In this document: in pieces, positions 5,905 through 13,775 of the stretch
Position numbering within the stretch: the stretch's first letter is position 1
How the letters are laid out: every line of letters starts with the position of its first letter
Origin: Thermoplasmata archaeon
GTDB lineage: Archaea; Thermoplasmatota; Thermoplasmata; UBA10834
NCBI GenBank assembly: GCA_022865445.1
Contig: JALHSX010000152.1
Location: 1-13,775 of the forward strand
DNA length: 13,775 nucleotides
Reading direction: 5' to 3'
Made by a program: the position numbers and the translations under genes
The notes under the pieces: generated by a model
What the model saw: only the letters and a program-made list of their open reading frames with translations
Told to the model about the DNA's origin: nothing
The model's database searches: none

Positions 5905-6444
5905 TCAGAGCTCGATCTTGCCGTAGTCGATCCCGGAGGCTCGCTTGAAATAGCCCTGGGGGTGCATACAGTTCGGGCAGGTCTGTGGAGCCTCCTTGCC
6001 CCTGTGCATGTAGCCGCAGTTGGTGCAGAACCAGGTCTCTTCCTTATCCGACTTGTATAAAGTGCCGTTCTGCAGCCGCTCCAACAGCACCTGGTATCTC
6101 TTGCCGTGGTGCTTCTCTATGCGCAGAATGGTCTCGAAGAACTTGGCTGCCCGGTCGTTGCCCTCTTCACGGGCCTCCTTCAGGAACTGGGGGTACATGC
6201 TGGTCCACTCATGGACTTCGCCTGTGGCCGCGGTCTTGAGGTTCTCCTCGGTCGTTCCCGCCACCTTCAGCTGGTTCATGATCATGGCTGCATGCTCGTA
6301 CTCGTTCTCCGCAGTCTCCAGGAAGATCCTCGCAACCGCTTGGTGGCCCTCTTTGTTGGCCACTCCAGCCCACTTGACATACTTGGCTCTTGCCTGGCTC
6401 TCCCCGGCAAGAGCTTTCTTTAGATTCTCCTCGGTCTTGGTCAT
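5905..6444 (-). CDS. rbr: Rubrerythrin (diiron peroxidase with rubredoxin tail)
   Basis: 179 residues from the ATG at 6444. The frame is open a further 77 codons upstream but those overlap the neighbouring reductase gene, whereas GGTGA lies 4 nt before this ATG. The four-helix ferritin-like domain carries the diiron ligands: E15, E48xxH51, E76xxE79 and E110xxH113. The C-terminal rubredoxin domain has C140/C143 and C156/C159. Rubrerythrin reduces hydrogen peroxide in the cytoplasm of anaerobes, taking electrons from rubredoxin-type or NADH-dependent donors. It lies 65 bp downstream of the reductase gene on the same strand and may have its own promoter in that gap. Its presence points to an organism exposed to oxidative stress but not a dedicated aerobe. 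Confidence 0.95.
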   Translation of the reverse strand: MTKTEENLKKALAGESQARAKYVKWAGVANKEGHQAVARIFLETAENEYEHAAMIMNQLKVAGTTEENLKTAATGEVHEWTSMYPQFLKEAREEGNDRAAKFFETILRIEKHHGKRYQVLLERLQNGTLYKSDKEETWFCTNCGYMHRGKEAPQTCPNCMHPQGYFKRASGIDYGKIEL

Positions 6445-6509
6445 GATATCACCATTGCACGACAGGAATACGATACATGCCTTAATGCGTTTGCCGGAAA
6501 AGCGAATGG

Positions 6510-7580
6510 TCACATCAGGTAGAACACCTTTCTGCACTTGATTGCCCTGGCCAAGCCGCGCTTCCCCAATACCGCCATAGCGAACTCCGTCCGTCGGTCC
6601 GTGGGGAAGAAGATATCCCCGAGCTTCCTGGTCCGCAGAGAATTCGCCAGAGGCTTTCCCAAGACTGTCTTCCATCGTCTCTCGTATTCCATCAAGGACA
6701 CGCCGTTCTTGAGGTGCTCTCTTACAGTCTGGCCCGCAATCCTTCCAGCAATCATGGCAAGTGGGATTCCGCCGCCATTGGTCGGCATGACATGACCAGC
6801 CGCGTCCCCGACCAGAAGAGTACTGCCGATCACCGTCCGATCCAGGGGGCCTGACTGAGGGACAAAGCCCATCGTGACGTCGCTGTGGTCAATGCCCAGC
6901 TTGGCCACGAACCTGTCGAACAGGACTCTTGGACGTTCATTGATGAGCTTTGGGTTGAAGCCCATCCCGACGTTCGCTCCGTTCCGCTTGGGGATCACCC
7001 ACGCGTAGCCTCCTGGGGCGAGACCACCGAAGTACATCTTGATCGTCGGTTCGAACTTGACGGTCGTCTGGCATGTGACCGCAGGGTATCTCTCCTCGGG
7101 GTTCCTCAAACCTGCCTGTCGCGCGGTTCTCGAGTTCGGGCCATCGGCACCCACGATCACTTTGGCCTCGATGTCGCCCATCGTGGTCCTGGCGATCCCG
7201 TCGCTCATCGAAAGAAACGATGTCTTAGTCTCGAGACGCGCGCCCGCTTCGACTGCGAGCTTCACCAGGTGCTTGTCGAAGACCCTCCTGTCCAATGTGC
7301 TCCCGACGAAATCGCATCTGTAGACCTTGCCCTTGGGGGATATGAGATCGATATAGTCTGATTCGCCTGCGACGCACTTGTTCTCCAGCCGAAACAGCTC
7401 CTCGAGATCCATCGTTTTCGGGAACATCGAGTACATTTCCTTCGCATCGGGAAGGAACTCCCCACACTGCACAGGATAGCCGATCTCGTTCCGCCTGTCG
7501 ATCAGAAGAACATCGAGGTCCTTTCCGGCACAGTATCTCGCGGTTGTGCTCCCGGCCGGCCCTGCGCCCACTATCAGCAC
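6510..7580 (-). CDS. Geranylgeranyl reductase-family flavoprotein
   Basis: 356 residues. The N-terminal FAD-binding Rossmann motif GAGPAG is at 5-10. The conserved PVQCGEF with C39 is at 36-42, the DGPNSRTAR motif at 146-154, GGYAWVIPK at 190-198, and the second FAD motif GDAAGHVMPTNGGGI at 258-272. Archaeal members saturate geranylgeranyl chains of membrane lipids; relatives such as mycobacterial MenJ saturate one isoprene unit of menaquinone. It is somewhat shorter than typical archaeal GGRs of about 390-450 residues. The start must be GTG at 7580, because an in-frame stop lies about 20 codons upstream with no other usable start codon. This leaves only one residue before the LIVGAGPAG strand. 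It overlaps the UbiE-like gene by 7 nt, indicating coupled translation and a shared pathway. Confidence 0.9.
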   Translation of the reverse strand: MLIVGAGPAGSTTARYCAGKDLDVLLIDRRNEIGYPVQCGEFLPDAKEMYSMFPKTMDLEELFRLENKCVAGESDYIDLISPKGKVYRCDFVGSTLDRRVFDKHLVKLAVEAGARLETKTSFLSMSDGIARTTMGDIEAKVIVGADGPNSRTARQAGLRNPEERYPAVTCQTTVKFEPTIKMYFGGLAPGGYAWVIPKRNGANVGMGFNPKLINERPRVLFDRFVAKLGIDHSDVTMGFVPQSGPLDRTVIGSTLLVGDAAGHVMPTNGGGIPLAMIAGRIAGQTVREHLKNGVSLMEYERRWKTVLGKPLANSLRTRKLGDIFFPTDRRTEFAMAVLGKRGLARAIKCRKVFYLM

Positions 7581-8299
7581 GTCGACTTCCGCGGTTTCTT
7601 CCCCCTGGTCATCGTCGCGCCTCTGAGCTCAAGGTACTCGGTCGAGACATCATCGAACCCGGTCCTCTCGAGCAGGTCCTCGTAGACCTTCGTCGAACCG
7701 TAGGCTTCGTACGTATCGACAAAGGTTCTGTAAGGGTCTCTGCTCCATCTCTCGCGAGCTACCGAAGGCACGGCCAGGCGTGTGAGCGGCGGAACCATGT
7801 GCCTGACATGGAGTTCGAGCATCTTCGCAAGAGGTCCAGGCGGAGGTTTTGCCATGTCCACGATAAACACCTCTCCGCCATCCCTGAGCACGCGGATCAT
7901 CTCATCAGCGCCCGCCTTCCTGTCAAAGAAATCCCTGAACGAGAACACGCAGAATACTTTGTCGACAGACGAATCGGCCAATGGTATCTTCTCGCCGACG
8001 CCCTTGAACAACATCACACGCTCAGGGTCAAGGATCTTCTTCGAGATGTCGGACAATTCGCTGGAGGGTTCGAGCGCGAAAACCGTCTTCGACCGAAGAT
8101 GCTTCGTGAAGTTGCCAGGTCCGGAGCCAATCTCGAGCACGACGTCGTCCGGTCCTGCGAAGGACGCGACTCGCTTCCTCCACCTATCGACCATGCCGAA
8201 GGTGATGAGCCAATTGACGCGTTCATAGTATGGGCCGACATCGTCCATTGCGCCCATGACCTGGTGCCATTCCCTGTCAGACATGCCTTCTGGATCCAT
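7574..8299 (-). CDS. UbiE/MenG-like SAM-dependent methyltransferase
   Basis: 241 residues from ATG 8299; GGTG sits about 9 nt upstream in the tail of the prenyl synthase gene. A longer frame to 8473 is rejected because it lies inside that gene. UbiE/MenG hallmarks are visible: YYERVNWLITFGMVDRWRK (24-42) matches the family's YD..N...S.G....WR signature. The SAM-binding loop is LEIGSGPGN (55-63). SFRDFFDRKAGADEMIRVL (120-138) matches the G-RN..D...L.E..RVL segment, and a C-terminal GATMTRGKKP matches the GI...H...KP ending. UbiE and MenG methylate the ring of prenylated ubiquinone or menaquinone precursors. Lying between a prenyl diphosphate synthase and a prenyl reductase, it probably methylates a prenylated quinone. 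A related methyltransferase with another substrate remains possible. Confidence 0.8.
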   Translation of the reverse strand: MDPEGMSDREWHQVMGAMDDVGPYYERVNWLITFGMVDRWRKRVASFAGPDDVVLEIGSGPGNFTKHLRSKTVFALEPSSELSDISKKILDPERVMLFKGVGEKIPLADSSVDKVFCVFSFRDFFDRKAGADEMIRVLRDGGEVFIVDMAKPPPGPLAKMLELHVRHMVPPLTRLAVPSVARERWSRDPYRTFVDTYEAYGSTKVYEDLLERTGFDDVSTEYLELRGATMTRGKKPRKSTC

Positions 8300-8310
8300 C
8301 AAACACACAC

Positions 8311-9282
8311 CTACGAATCTCTTTCGAGAACCTTCGCGACCACGTCTCTCAACGCCTTGCTGTATGAGGTATCGGAGAGGCAACCCAAGTGACCGAGGGC
8401 TTCCATGCCGTAGTACTCGCCCATTCCTCGGGCCTTCTCGATAGCGCCAGACTTCACGACCATCTTGGCACATTCTTTGACAGACTCGACAGAAGGATCT
8501 TCCTGAGAAATCACTGCCAGGATCGCCTTCTTGGCGTCATCCGAACTCTTGATGGCAAGCAACGACGGAAGAGTGAGGTTCCCTTCTTTGAGGTCGTTAC
8601 CGACCATCTTCCCCGTCTTCTTCTCGTCCCCTGTGAAATCTAGTATGTCGTCAACGATCTGGAACGCGATCCCAAGGTCGAGACCGTACTTCCCAAGAGA
8701 GGCGACTTCTTCTGAGGAGCCTCCAGCAAGATATCCGCCGACCATAGCGCCCGCTTTGATTGGCTGAGCGGTCTTCCTCTCAGCCACCTGAAGATATGTG
8801 TCAATTGTCAGATCCTTCTTGTGCCTGTACCTGTTCTGGAGGATCTCGCCCTCGGCAAGGGCGGCACAGGCATCGGAAGTGGTATCCACAACCGTCTTGT
8901 CGAAAGTTCCTCCGAGCTGGAACGCCTTTGCGAACAGGAAATCCCCAGTCACGATGGCATCGTGAAGGCCAAATTTCTTGTACACGGTCATACGGCCGCG
9001 TCGAGTCGAGCCTCCATCGTTGATGTCGTCGTGGATGAGAGTTGCCGAATGTATGAGCTCGAACCCGGCAGCGATATCCACGATCTTGCCGACATCCCTG
9101 CCGCCCAATGCCTTGTAGGCAAGGATCGTGACTGTGGGTCTGAGCCTCTTGCCCCCTGCCTCTATGACATGGAGTGAGGCATCAGTCAGGACTTGTTCCT
9201 GGGACTTCACCATTTCACGGAGCTTCTCATCGACCAGCCCCAGCTCCTTCTGGATGCCGAAGTCCCACGGCGATGTGGTCAT
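8311..9282 (-). CDS. Trans-prenyl diphosphate synthase (GGPP or longer chain)
   Basis: 323 residues with both aspartate-rich motifs: D85-D86-I-N-D89 (first motif) followed by RRGR, and D211-D212-I-L-D215 (second motif). The family's GGKRLRP is at 43-49, and a GNLTLP segment at 234-239. The enzyme adds isopentenyl diphosphate units to an allylic starter. Five residues before the first motif there is a small residue, A80, in HSATLIHDD. GGPP synthases often have a bulky aromatic there, while long-chain synthases such as IspB have Ala, so the product may be longer than C20. That is inference from one determinant. The gene begins its own transcription unit after nuoN and is followed 11 nt later by the UbiE-like gene. 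It has no Shine-Dalgarno. Confidence 0.9.
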   Translation of the reverse strand: MTTSPWDFGIQKELGLVDEKLREMVKSQEQVLTDASLHVIEAGGKRLRPTVTILAYKALGGRDVGKIVDIAAGFELIHSATLIHDDINDGGSTRRGRMTVYKKFGLHDAIVTGDFLFAKAFQLGGTFDKTVVDTTSDACAALAEGEILQNRYRHKKDLTIDTYLQVAERKTAQPIKAGAMVGGYLAGGSSEEVASLGKYGLDLGIAFQIVDDILDFTGDEKKTGKMVGNDLKEGNLTLPSLLAIKSSDDAKKAILAVISQEDPSVESVKECAKMVVKSGAIEKARGMGEYYGMEALGHLGCLSDTSYSKALRDVVAKVLERDS

Positions 9283-9305
9283 GCACTGCGCATATTGACC
9301 ATTTC

Positions 9306-9316
9306 ATACTTAATTG
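9306..9316 (-). promoter_or_regulatory. Likely TATA box for the prenyl synthase operon
   Basis: On the minus strand CAATTAAGTAT is the most AT-rich point of the 106-bp gap after nuoN, centred about 29 nt before the ATG at 9282. With no Shine-Dalgarno before that ATG, a leaderless transcript is likely. It would drive prenyl synthase, UbiE-like and reductase genes together. Confidence 0.45.
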
Positions 9317-9346
9317 TAATGCCTGCTGGCTTTCACAGAATTAGCA

Positions 9347-9365
9347 TGTCTGGCTATGCCTGACA
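9347..9365 (-). repeat. Imperfect inverted repeat after nuoN
   Basis: TGTCTGGC (9347-9354) and GCCTGACA (9358-9365) pair with one mismatch around TAT. It lies 23 bp after the nuoN stop codon and upstream of the prenyl synthase promoter. It may be a transcript-end hairpin or an operator; support is weak. Confidence 0.3.
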
Positions 9366-9388
9366 AAACCGGCGGCGATACCCGCGAA

Positions 9389-10882
9389 TCAGGGCCATCC
9401 TGAAAGCAGGCCCGTGAAGGCGGACGCCGCATCCTTGCACACGGACACGAACGGATCGGGGAACACTCCGATCAAGACGACCATGACCACAGCAAAGGCG
9501 ATTCCAGCGCACATCATCGGAGGAACCCTGACCTTCTCCTCCGGGCCCTTCTCCATGTACATGTTCTTGATCACACGCGCGTAGTAGTACAACGAGAGAG
9601 CGCTGTTCAGCACGCCGGCGATCGCGAGCCATATCAGCCACGACTGGCCGGGCTCCAGCGATGAGTAGACCGCAGACGAGAACAGGACGAACTTGCTCGC
9701 AAAGCCGGCAAGCGGCGGGATCCCCGCAAGGGAAAGCAGGAACAGGGTCATCGAGATTGCAAGGAATGGAGAACGCTTGCTCAGGCCCTTGAAATCGTCA
9801 AGCCTCTCACCGATCGCCACTGCGCCCATCGCAGCGACGACCATGAACGCACCTGACTTCATGAACGCGTGCGTGAGGATGTGGAACAGGCCCCCAGCAA
9901 CCGCGTACTGAGTCGCCACGGGCAGAGCGATCAGTATGTACCCAGCCTGTGCGATGGATGAGTACGCGAGCATCCTCTTGATGTTTGTCTGTGAGACAGC
10001 TATGAGGTTGCCCACGGTCATGGTCAGGATCGCCAATATCGCGACTGCCTCCTCCCACTGAGCCTTCGTGACGAGGATGCCTATGAGGAATACCTTGAAC
10101 AAGGCCGCAAAGCCCATCTTCTTAGAAGCGGCCGCCAGTAGACCAGAGACAGGCGTCGGAGCGCCCTCGTACACGTCCGGTGCCCACATATGGAAGGGGA
10201 CCACGGCGATCTTGAACCCCAGACCTGCCAGAAGCAACACTGCCGCGAGGAGGACCACGGGGTCGGAGTCCATGATCCACTGGGAAGACGGACCGGCAAG
10301 GACCGCCCCTATGCCGCTGATGTTGGTCGTGCCCGCGACACCGTAGAACAGAGAAATCGCGAACAGCGTCAGCGCTGAGCTGAACCCGCCGACGATAAAG
10401 TACTTCGTTGCCGCCTCAGCGGATCTTTTCTCAGTCTTTCGGAAACCGGACAGCGCAAACGAGGAGATGCCCGCGATCTCGAGCCCCACGAAGAGCGCGA
10501 TCAGGTCCGCGGACTCCGCAACGACCGACATTCCAATGATCGCCAGGAGAACGAGCGAATAGTACTCGCCCTGGTTCTTGTCCTTCCTGATGAAGTCAGG
10601 CGAGCTCAGCACCACAATGATGCCCACAGCGACGAACACGAGCAGGAACAGGCCGGAGAACACATTGATCTCCAGCAGCGGTGTCCCGCTCGCCGGTGGC
10701 GTCCAAGTGCCAACGAACAGCCAAGCGACTGTGAGGGCGCCGATGGTCAGCAACGGGATCAGCGCGACCCATGCGAGTATCCTCTTGTCCCTGAAGATGT
10801 AGTCCAGAGCAGGCATGATAAGGGCGAAGAGGATCAGCAGAAGCTGTGGTATGAACCAGTTGAGATTGTTCCAGACGTCCAT
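9389..10882 (-). CDS. nuoN: Complex I antiporter-like membrane subunit NuoN
   Basis: 497 residues, many hydrophobic transmembrane segments (about 14 expected for the family). Proton-path residues are in place: E135 in FVGLEIAG, K224 in GLGFKIAVVPFHMWAPD, K254/K255 in AASKKMGFA, and K397 in GFASKFVLF. PFHMWAPDVYEGAPTPV (229-245) is the diagnostic NuoN-type version of the antiporter motif. NuoN sits in the membrane arm and helps pump protons as quinone is reduced. Its ATG is 1 nt after the nuoM stop, with GGAGG about 8 nt before it inside the end of nuoM. It is the last gene of the visible nuoL-nuoM-nuoN run; subunits defining the electron donor lie outside the window. Confidence 0.95.
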   Translation of the reverse strand: MDVWNNLNWFIPQLLLILFALIMPALDYIFRDKRILAWVALIPLLTIGALTVAWLFVGTWTPPASGTPLLEINVFSGLFLLVFVAVGIIVVLSSPDFIRKDKNQGEYYSLVLLAIIGMSVVAESADLIALFVGLEIAGISSFALSGFRKTEKRSAEAATKYFIVGGFSSALTLFAISLFYGVAGTTNISGIGAVLAGPSSQWIMDSDPVVLLAAVLLLAGLGFKIAVVPFHMWAPDVYEGAPTPVSGLLAAASKKMGFAALFKVFLIGILVTKAQWEEAVAILAILTMTVGNLIAVSQTNIKRMLAYSSIAQAGYILIALPVATQYAVAGGLFHILTHAFMKSGAFMVVAAMGAVAIGERLDDFKGLSKRSPFLAISMTLFLLSLAGIPPLAGFASKFVLFSSAVYSSLEPGQSWLIWLAIAGVLNSALSLYYYARVIKNMYMEKGPEEKVRVPPMMCAGIAFAVVMVVLIGVFPDPFVSVCKDAASAFTGLLSGWP

Positions 10883-10883
10883 G

Positions 10884-12410
10884 TCATCCGCCTCCTGGCA
10901 GCAGCGCGGTTATGACCTTGACTGCCGGTCCGATGTACTGGAAGACCACCATCGGGAAGACCCCGAAGATCGCGATCAGAGCGATCAAAGCTCCGACAGG
11001 CACTCCCTCGTACCAGCTGACATCGTGCACATGGGTCGTGTCGATCCTATCGGTCAATGGGCCGAACATGGATTTCTGCAATGCCCACAGATAGTAGCCC
11101 GCGGTGATAGCCACGCTGACTATCGGAAGGAAGAGCCACAAGGACCATATCTGGAACATGCTGGCAAAGATCATGAACTCGGCGGCGAAGCTCACGAGAC
11201 CAGGTAGTCCCAAGGACGCCAGGAATCCTATCGTCATCATCGTGGCTGCGATGGGCATCTTCTTGGACAGGCCACCTAAGCTGGGTATCATCCTGGTGCC
11301 CCATTTGTGCTGGACCACGCCGCACATCATGAACAGGACTGCCGTCACGAGCCCGTGGGCGAACATCTGGAAGACGCCTGCGACAATGCCGAGCTCCGTG
11401 AAGGTCGCGAACCCCAGCAGGACGAATCCCATGTGGCTTATCGAGGAATACGCGACCATCTTCTTGAGGTCCTTCTGGGCCAGGCACAACATCGCGCCGT
11501 ACAAGATGCTCACGACGGCGATCACCGCGATGACTATTTGCATGGCGTCCGCGCCCATGGGAAGACTGGGGATGGCAACTCTGATGATACCGTAGCCGCC
11601 CATTTTGAGCAGCAGGCCAGCAAGGAGAACGCTGCCTGCAGTGGGCGCTTCGACATGCGCGTCAGGCAACCACGTATGGAACGGCACCATGGGCACCTTG
11701 ACGCCAAACCCGAAGAAAGCCGCAGCGAAGACGATTAACTGGAAGCCCTTGGTGAACTCCGTCTGGCCCGCACGCCATATGTCCTCCATCCCGAATGAGC
11801 CGACACCGGCTTGGAAATACATCGCCATTATGGATACGAGGAGGGCGAGGCTCGCGATGTGGGTGAATATGAAGAACTTGATCGCCGCATAGTCCTTCCT
11901 GGGCCCGCCCCAGACGCCGATCATGAAGTACATCGGAATCAGGACGATCTCCCAGAACACGTAGAACACGAAATAGTCGAGAGCTGTGAACACGCCTAGG
12001 ACGCCAACCTCGAGTATCAGTATGAGCCCGAAGTACTCCTTCGGCCTGAGCTTCGTGTCCCACGAGAACAGGATCGAGAGAGTGCTGAGAAGCGTCGTCA
12101 GAAGGAACAGCGGGAGGCTGATGCCGTCAAGGCCCACGATGTAGTTGACCCCAAGAGACTCAATCCAGGAGTAGGACTCGTAGAACTGGTAGTTGAAGAA
12201 GCCATTTCCATCATGATATCCAGTTGAGGTCGCACCTGGCTCAATCGCATAGGCTAGCGTAACCAAGACGGACAGGATCAGCGAGACCAGCGAGAAGCCG
12301 AGTGCGACGTACTTGGCGTATTGCTCCCGCTTGCCCAGGAGGAAAGTGACTACCGCTCCGATCAGCGGCATCAGTATGATTATCGAGATTATCGGAATGC
12401 CCTCGAACAT
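10884..12410 (-). CDS. nuoM: Complex I antiporter-like membrane subunit NuoM
   Basis: 508 residues from ATG 12410. A GTG at 12428 in the same frame would add six residues, but it lies inside nuoL without a ribosome site, whereas GGGGAGG stands 9 nt before this ATG. Proton-path residues are conserved: E154 in YVFWEIVLIPMY, K238 in GFGVKVPMVPFHTWLPDAHVEAPT, K269 in LLLKMGGYG, H352 in QMFAHGL, and E411 in SFAAEFMIF. A Glu in the last position is the NuoM feature that differs from the Lys of NuoN and NuoL. It forms one of the three antiporter-like modules of the membrane arm. Usual family length; nuoL ends 2 nt upstream and nuoN begins 1 nt downstream. Confidence 0.95.
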   Translation of the reverse strand: MFEGIPIISIIILMPLIGAVVTFLLGKREQYAKYVALGFSLVSLILSVLVTLAYAIEPGATSTGYHDGNGFFNYQFYESYSWIESLGVNYIVGLDGISLPLFLLTTLLSTLSILFSWDTKLRPKEYFGLILILEVGVLGVFTALDYFVFYVFWEIVLIPMYFMIGVWGGPRKDYAAIKFFIFTHIASLALLVSIMAMYFQAGVGSFGMEDIWRAGQTEFTKGFQLIVFAAAFFGFGVKVPMVPFHTWLPDAHVEAPTAGSVLLAGLLLKMGGYGIIRVAIPSLPMGADAMQIVIAVIAVVSILYGAMLCLAQKDLKKMVAYSSISHMGFVLLGFATFTELGIVAGVFQMFAHGLVTAVLFMMCGVVQHKWGTRMIPSLGGLSKKMPIAATMMTIGFLASLGLPGLVSFAAEFMIFASMFQIWSLWLFLPIVSVAITAGYYLWALQKSMFGPLTDRIDTTHVHDVSWYEGVPVGALIALIAIFGVFPMVVFQYIGPAVKVITALLPGGG

Positions 12411-12412
12411 GT

Positions 12413-13775
12413 CTACCAACCTCCCCACGGGAAAACGTATATGACGAACACAAGAAGCAGGATGATCCCGAGCACAACGAACCCGGTGTACCTCTGCACA
12501 TTGCCGCTCTGCGCCCTCCTAATAGTCGACCCCGTGTTGGCACCGAGGTACGCGAATCCGTTCACGATGCCATCTATGACATATATGTCGAATTTGTCAA
12601 CCACCAGCGAGAACCCGTACCAGACCTTGTACGCGAAGTCGTCGTAGAACTTGCTGATGTACCATCTGTTCTCAAGCGCCCTCTGGATCGTGCCAGGAAC
12701 GCCTCTAGCGAAAACCGATCTGTCGAACCCAGGCATGAAGTATATCCTGTAGGCCAGAAGGATGCCGGCTGCAGCAAGACCGAGCGTGACATATGTCAGC
12801 GGATCGGTGAAGACCGTCTTCGCGATCTCGACCGCCCCCTCACCAGCCGTTCCGATGCCCAATCCGGAGATCGAGCCCTCGACAAACGATTTGAATCCAT
12901 CACCGATGAACAGCGCGAACCCCGAAACCACAGCCAATCCAGCAAGGATCATCAACGGCACGCTCATGATCTTCGGAGACTCGTGCGCGTGATAAGCTGT
13001 CCGCGGTTCCCCCGCGAAAGTCATGAACCACATCCTGAACATGTAGAACGCTGTGAGGAAAGCGGTCGCAATGCCAATAACCCAGAGCACGAAGAAGATA
13101 GGATCGAACTCGCCGCCCTCATAAACTCCGGCCAGCACTTCGTCCTTGCTCCAGAACCCCGACAAAGGTGGCATGCCGGCAATCGCAAGCGAACCGATGA
13201 GCATCGTGATCGAGGTTATCGGCATGTGTTTCCTCAATCCGCCCATGTTCCTCATGTCGTTGGTCCCAACGGCATGTATGACGCTGCCAGCGCACAGGAA
13301 CAGCAGTGCTTTGAAGAATCCATGGTTCATGAGATGGAACATCGCCGCGGCGTACCCCCCTCCCGAGTGAGCGTGGATGACTAGGTAGCCACCTGCCCCG
13401 AGTCCGAGGATCATGTATCCGAGCTGGCTGATGGTGCTGTACGCCAACACGCGTTTGATGTCATTCGCCGCGAGGGCACACGTGGCCGCAATCAAAGCCG
13501 TCACCCCACCGATAACAGCAACGAACAGCAGGCTCTCCGGGGTCTGTACCAGCAATGGGTATGTCCTCGCGGTGAGGTACACGCCCGCCTTGACCATCGT
13601 GGCTGCATGGATGAGCGCGGAGACCGTGGTCGGACCTTCCATCGCATCTGGAAGCCATTCGTGGAGCGGGAACTGAGCGCTCTTCCCTATGGCGCCCCCG
13701 AATATGAGGACCGTCGACAACGTGAGCATGTCCTGAGGTATCACCCCGCGGGACACGATGCTGTTCGCGCCCTGC
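12413..13775 (-). CDS. nuoL: Complex I antiporter-like membrane subunit NuoL, 5' end outside window
   Basis: The frame is open to the right edge of the window, so the first part (about 160-200 residues by comparison with other NuoL proteins) is missing; 453 codons remain. The sequence GKSAQFPLHEWLPDAMEGPTTVSALIHAATMVKAG just inside the edge is the NuoL/ND5 signature, with pumping lysines in GKSAQ and MVKAG. A further lysine is in GFWSKDEVL. The C-terminal region has LENRWYISKFYDDF and a VIDGIVNG segment before a final membrane helix, as in other NuoL proteins that carry the long lateral helix. NuoL is the distal proton-pumping subunit. It is followed closely by nuoM in the usual L-M-N order. 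Confidence 0.95.
   Translation of the reverse strand, partial: QGANSIVSRGVIPQDMLTLSTVLIFGGAIGKSAQFPLHEWLPDAMEGPTTVSALIHAATMVKAGVYLTARTYPLLVQTPESLLFVAVIGGVTALIAATCALAANDIKRVLAYSTISQLGYMILGLGAGGYLVIHAHSGGGYAAAMFHLMNHGFFKALLFLCAGSVIHAVGTNDMRNMGGLRKHMPITSITMLIGSLAIAGMPPLSGFWSKDEVLAGVYEGGEFDPIFFVLWVIGIATAFLTAFYMFRMWFMTFAGEPRTAYHAHESPKIMSVPLMILAGLAVVSGFALFIGDGFKSFVEGSISGLGIGTAGEGAVEIAKTVFTDPLTYVTLGLAAAGILLAYRIYFMPGFDRSVFARGVPGTIQRALENRWYISKFYDDFAYKVWYGFSLVVDKFDIYVIDGIVNGFAYLGANTGSTIRRAQSGNVQRYTGFVVLGIILLLVFVIYVFPWGGW
12419..12425 (-). promoter_or_regulatory. Shine-Dalgarno deciding the nuoM start
   Basis: On the minus strand GGGGAGG overlaps the last nuoL codons (PWGGW) and is 8-9 nt before ATG 12410. 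No such site precedes the alternative GTG at 12428, of which it is itself the next coding part. Confidence 0.6.

Noticed and set aside
6445..6675. N-terminal extension of the rubrerythrin frame by 77 codons
   Set aside because: The extension lies in the gap and over the end of the reductase gene, has no family similarity, and a GGTGA stands 4 nt before ATG 6444, where rubrerythrin homology begins.
7544..8392. 282-codon plus-strand open frame antisense to the methyltransferase gene
   Set aside because: Composition is Arg/His/Pro-rich shadow coding of a GC-rich opposite strand, with no recognisable domain; the minus-strand gene has clear UbiE motifs.
8300..8473. N-terminal extension of the UbiE-like frame by 58 codons
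   Set aside because: It lies within the C-terminal coding region of the prenyl synthase in another frame and shows no methyltransferase similarity.
12411..12428. GTG start for nuoM at 12428
   Set aside because: No ribosome site precedes it, it overlaps nuoL, and the GGGGAGG is placed correctly for ATG 12410.
1..13775. Search by eye for CRISPR repeats, insertion sequences, tRNA/rRNA genes and phage genes
   Set aside because: No direct repeat series, transposase motifs, cloverleaf-like GGTTCRANNC boxes in a tRNA context or phage-type genes were recognised; gaps between genes are all under 120 bp.

Overview
The window looks like chromosomal DNA from an archaeon, moderately GC-rich and gene-dense. 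It carries archaeal or archaeal/eukaryotic proteins (exosome subunit Csl4, a NOB1-type nuclease, a METTL5-type rRNA methylase, a geranylgeranyl-reductase-family flavoprotein). It also carries a proton-pumping complex I and rubrerythrin. I would guess a Thermoplasmatota-like euryarchaeon that respires anaerobically or microaerobically, but lineage cannot be fixed from one window. I saw no insertion sequence, CRISPR array, tRNA, rRNA or phage gene.

Positions 1-5452 read rightward. In order: the 3' part of a Ras/Rab-like GTPase, a METTL5-type N6-adenine RNA methylase, exosome subunit Csl4, a 59-residue acidic coiled-coil protein not previously delimited (TTG start), a divergent serine hydroxymethyltransferase-like enzyme, an E1-like ThiF/UbaA adenylyltransferase, a ThiI-like PP-loop sulfurtransferase without THUMP or rhodanese domains, and a NOB1 endonuclease. 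Apart from the SHMT-like gene, the common theme is RNA maturation: 16S rRNA methylation, 3' RNA decay, tRNA thiolation and 16S 3'-end cleavage. thiF-thiI-nob1 is a tight operon.

Positions 5458-13775 read leftward and meet the first block tail to tail with only 5 bp between stop codons. In direction of transcription (right to left): NuoL (5' end outside the window), NuoM and NuoN, which are the three antiporter-like membrane subunits of complex I. Next comes a lipid module of a long-chain-type prenyl diphosphate synthase, a UbiE/MenG-like methyltransferase and a geranylgeranyl-reductase-family flavoprotein. A rubrerythrin and a small ASCH/PUA-like protein follow. The lipid module directly downstream of complex I suggests synthesis and partial saturation of a menaquinone-type quinone that complex I would reduce; archaeal membrane lipid synthesis is the alternative.

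Several genes (small ORF, thiF, prenyl synthase, ASCH protein) lack a well-placed Shine-Dalgarno and have an AT-rich box about 26-30 nt before the start codon, as expected for leaderless archaeal transcripts. Genes inside operons use GGAGG or GGTGA ribosome sites. All gaps between genes are under 120 bp. No obviously new multi-gene system is visible; the best leads are the quinone module, the stripped-down ThiF-ThiI pair, the altered SHMT active site and the small acidic protein.
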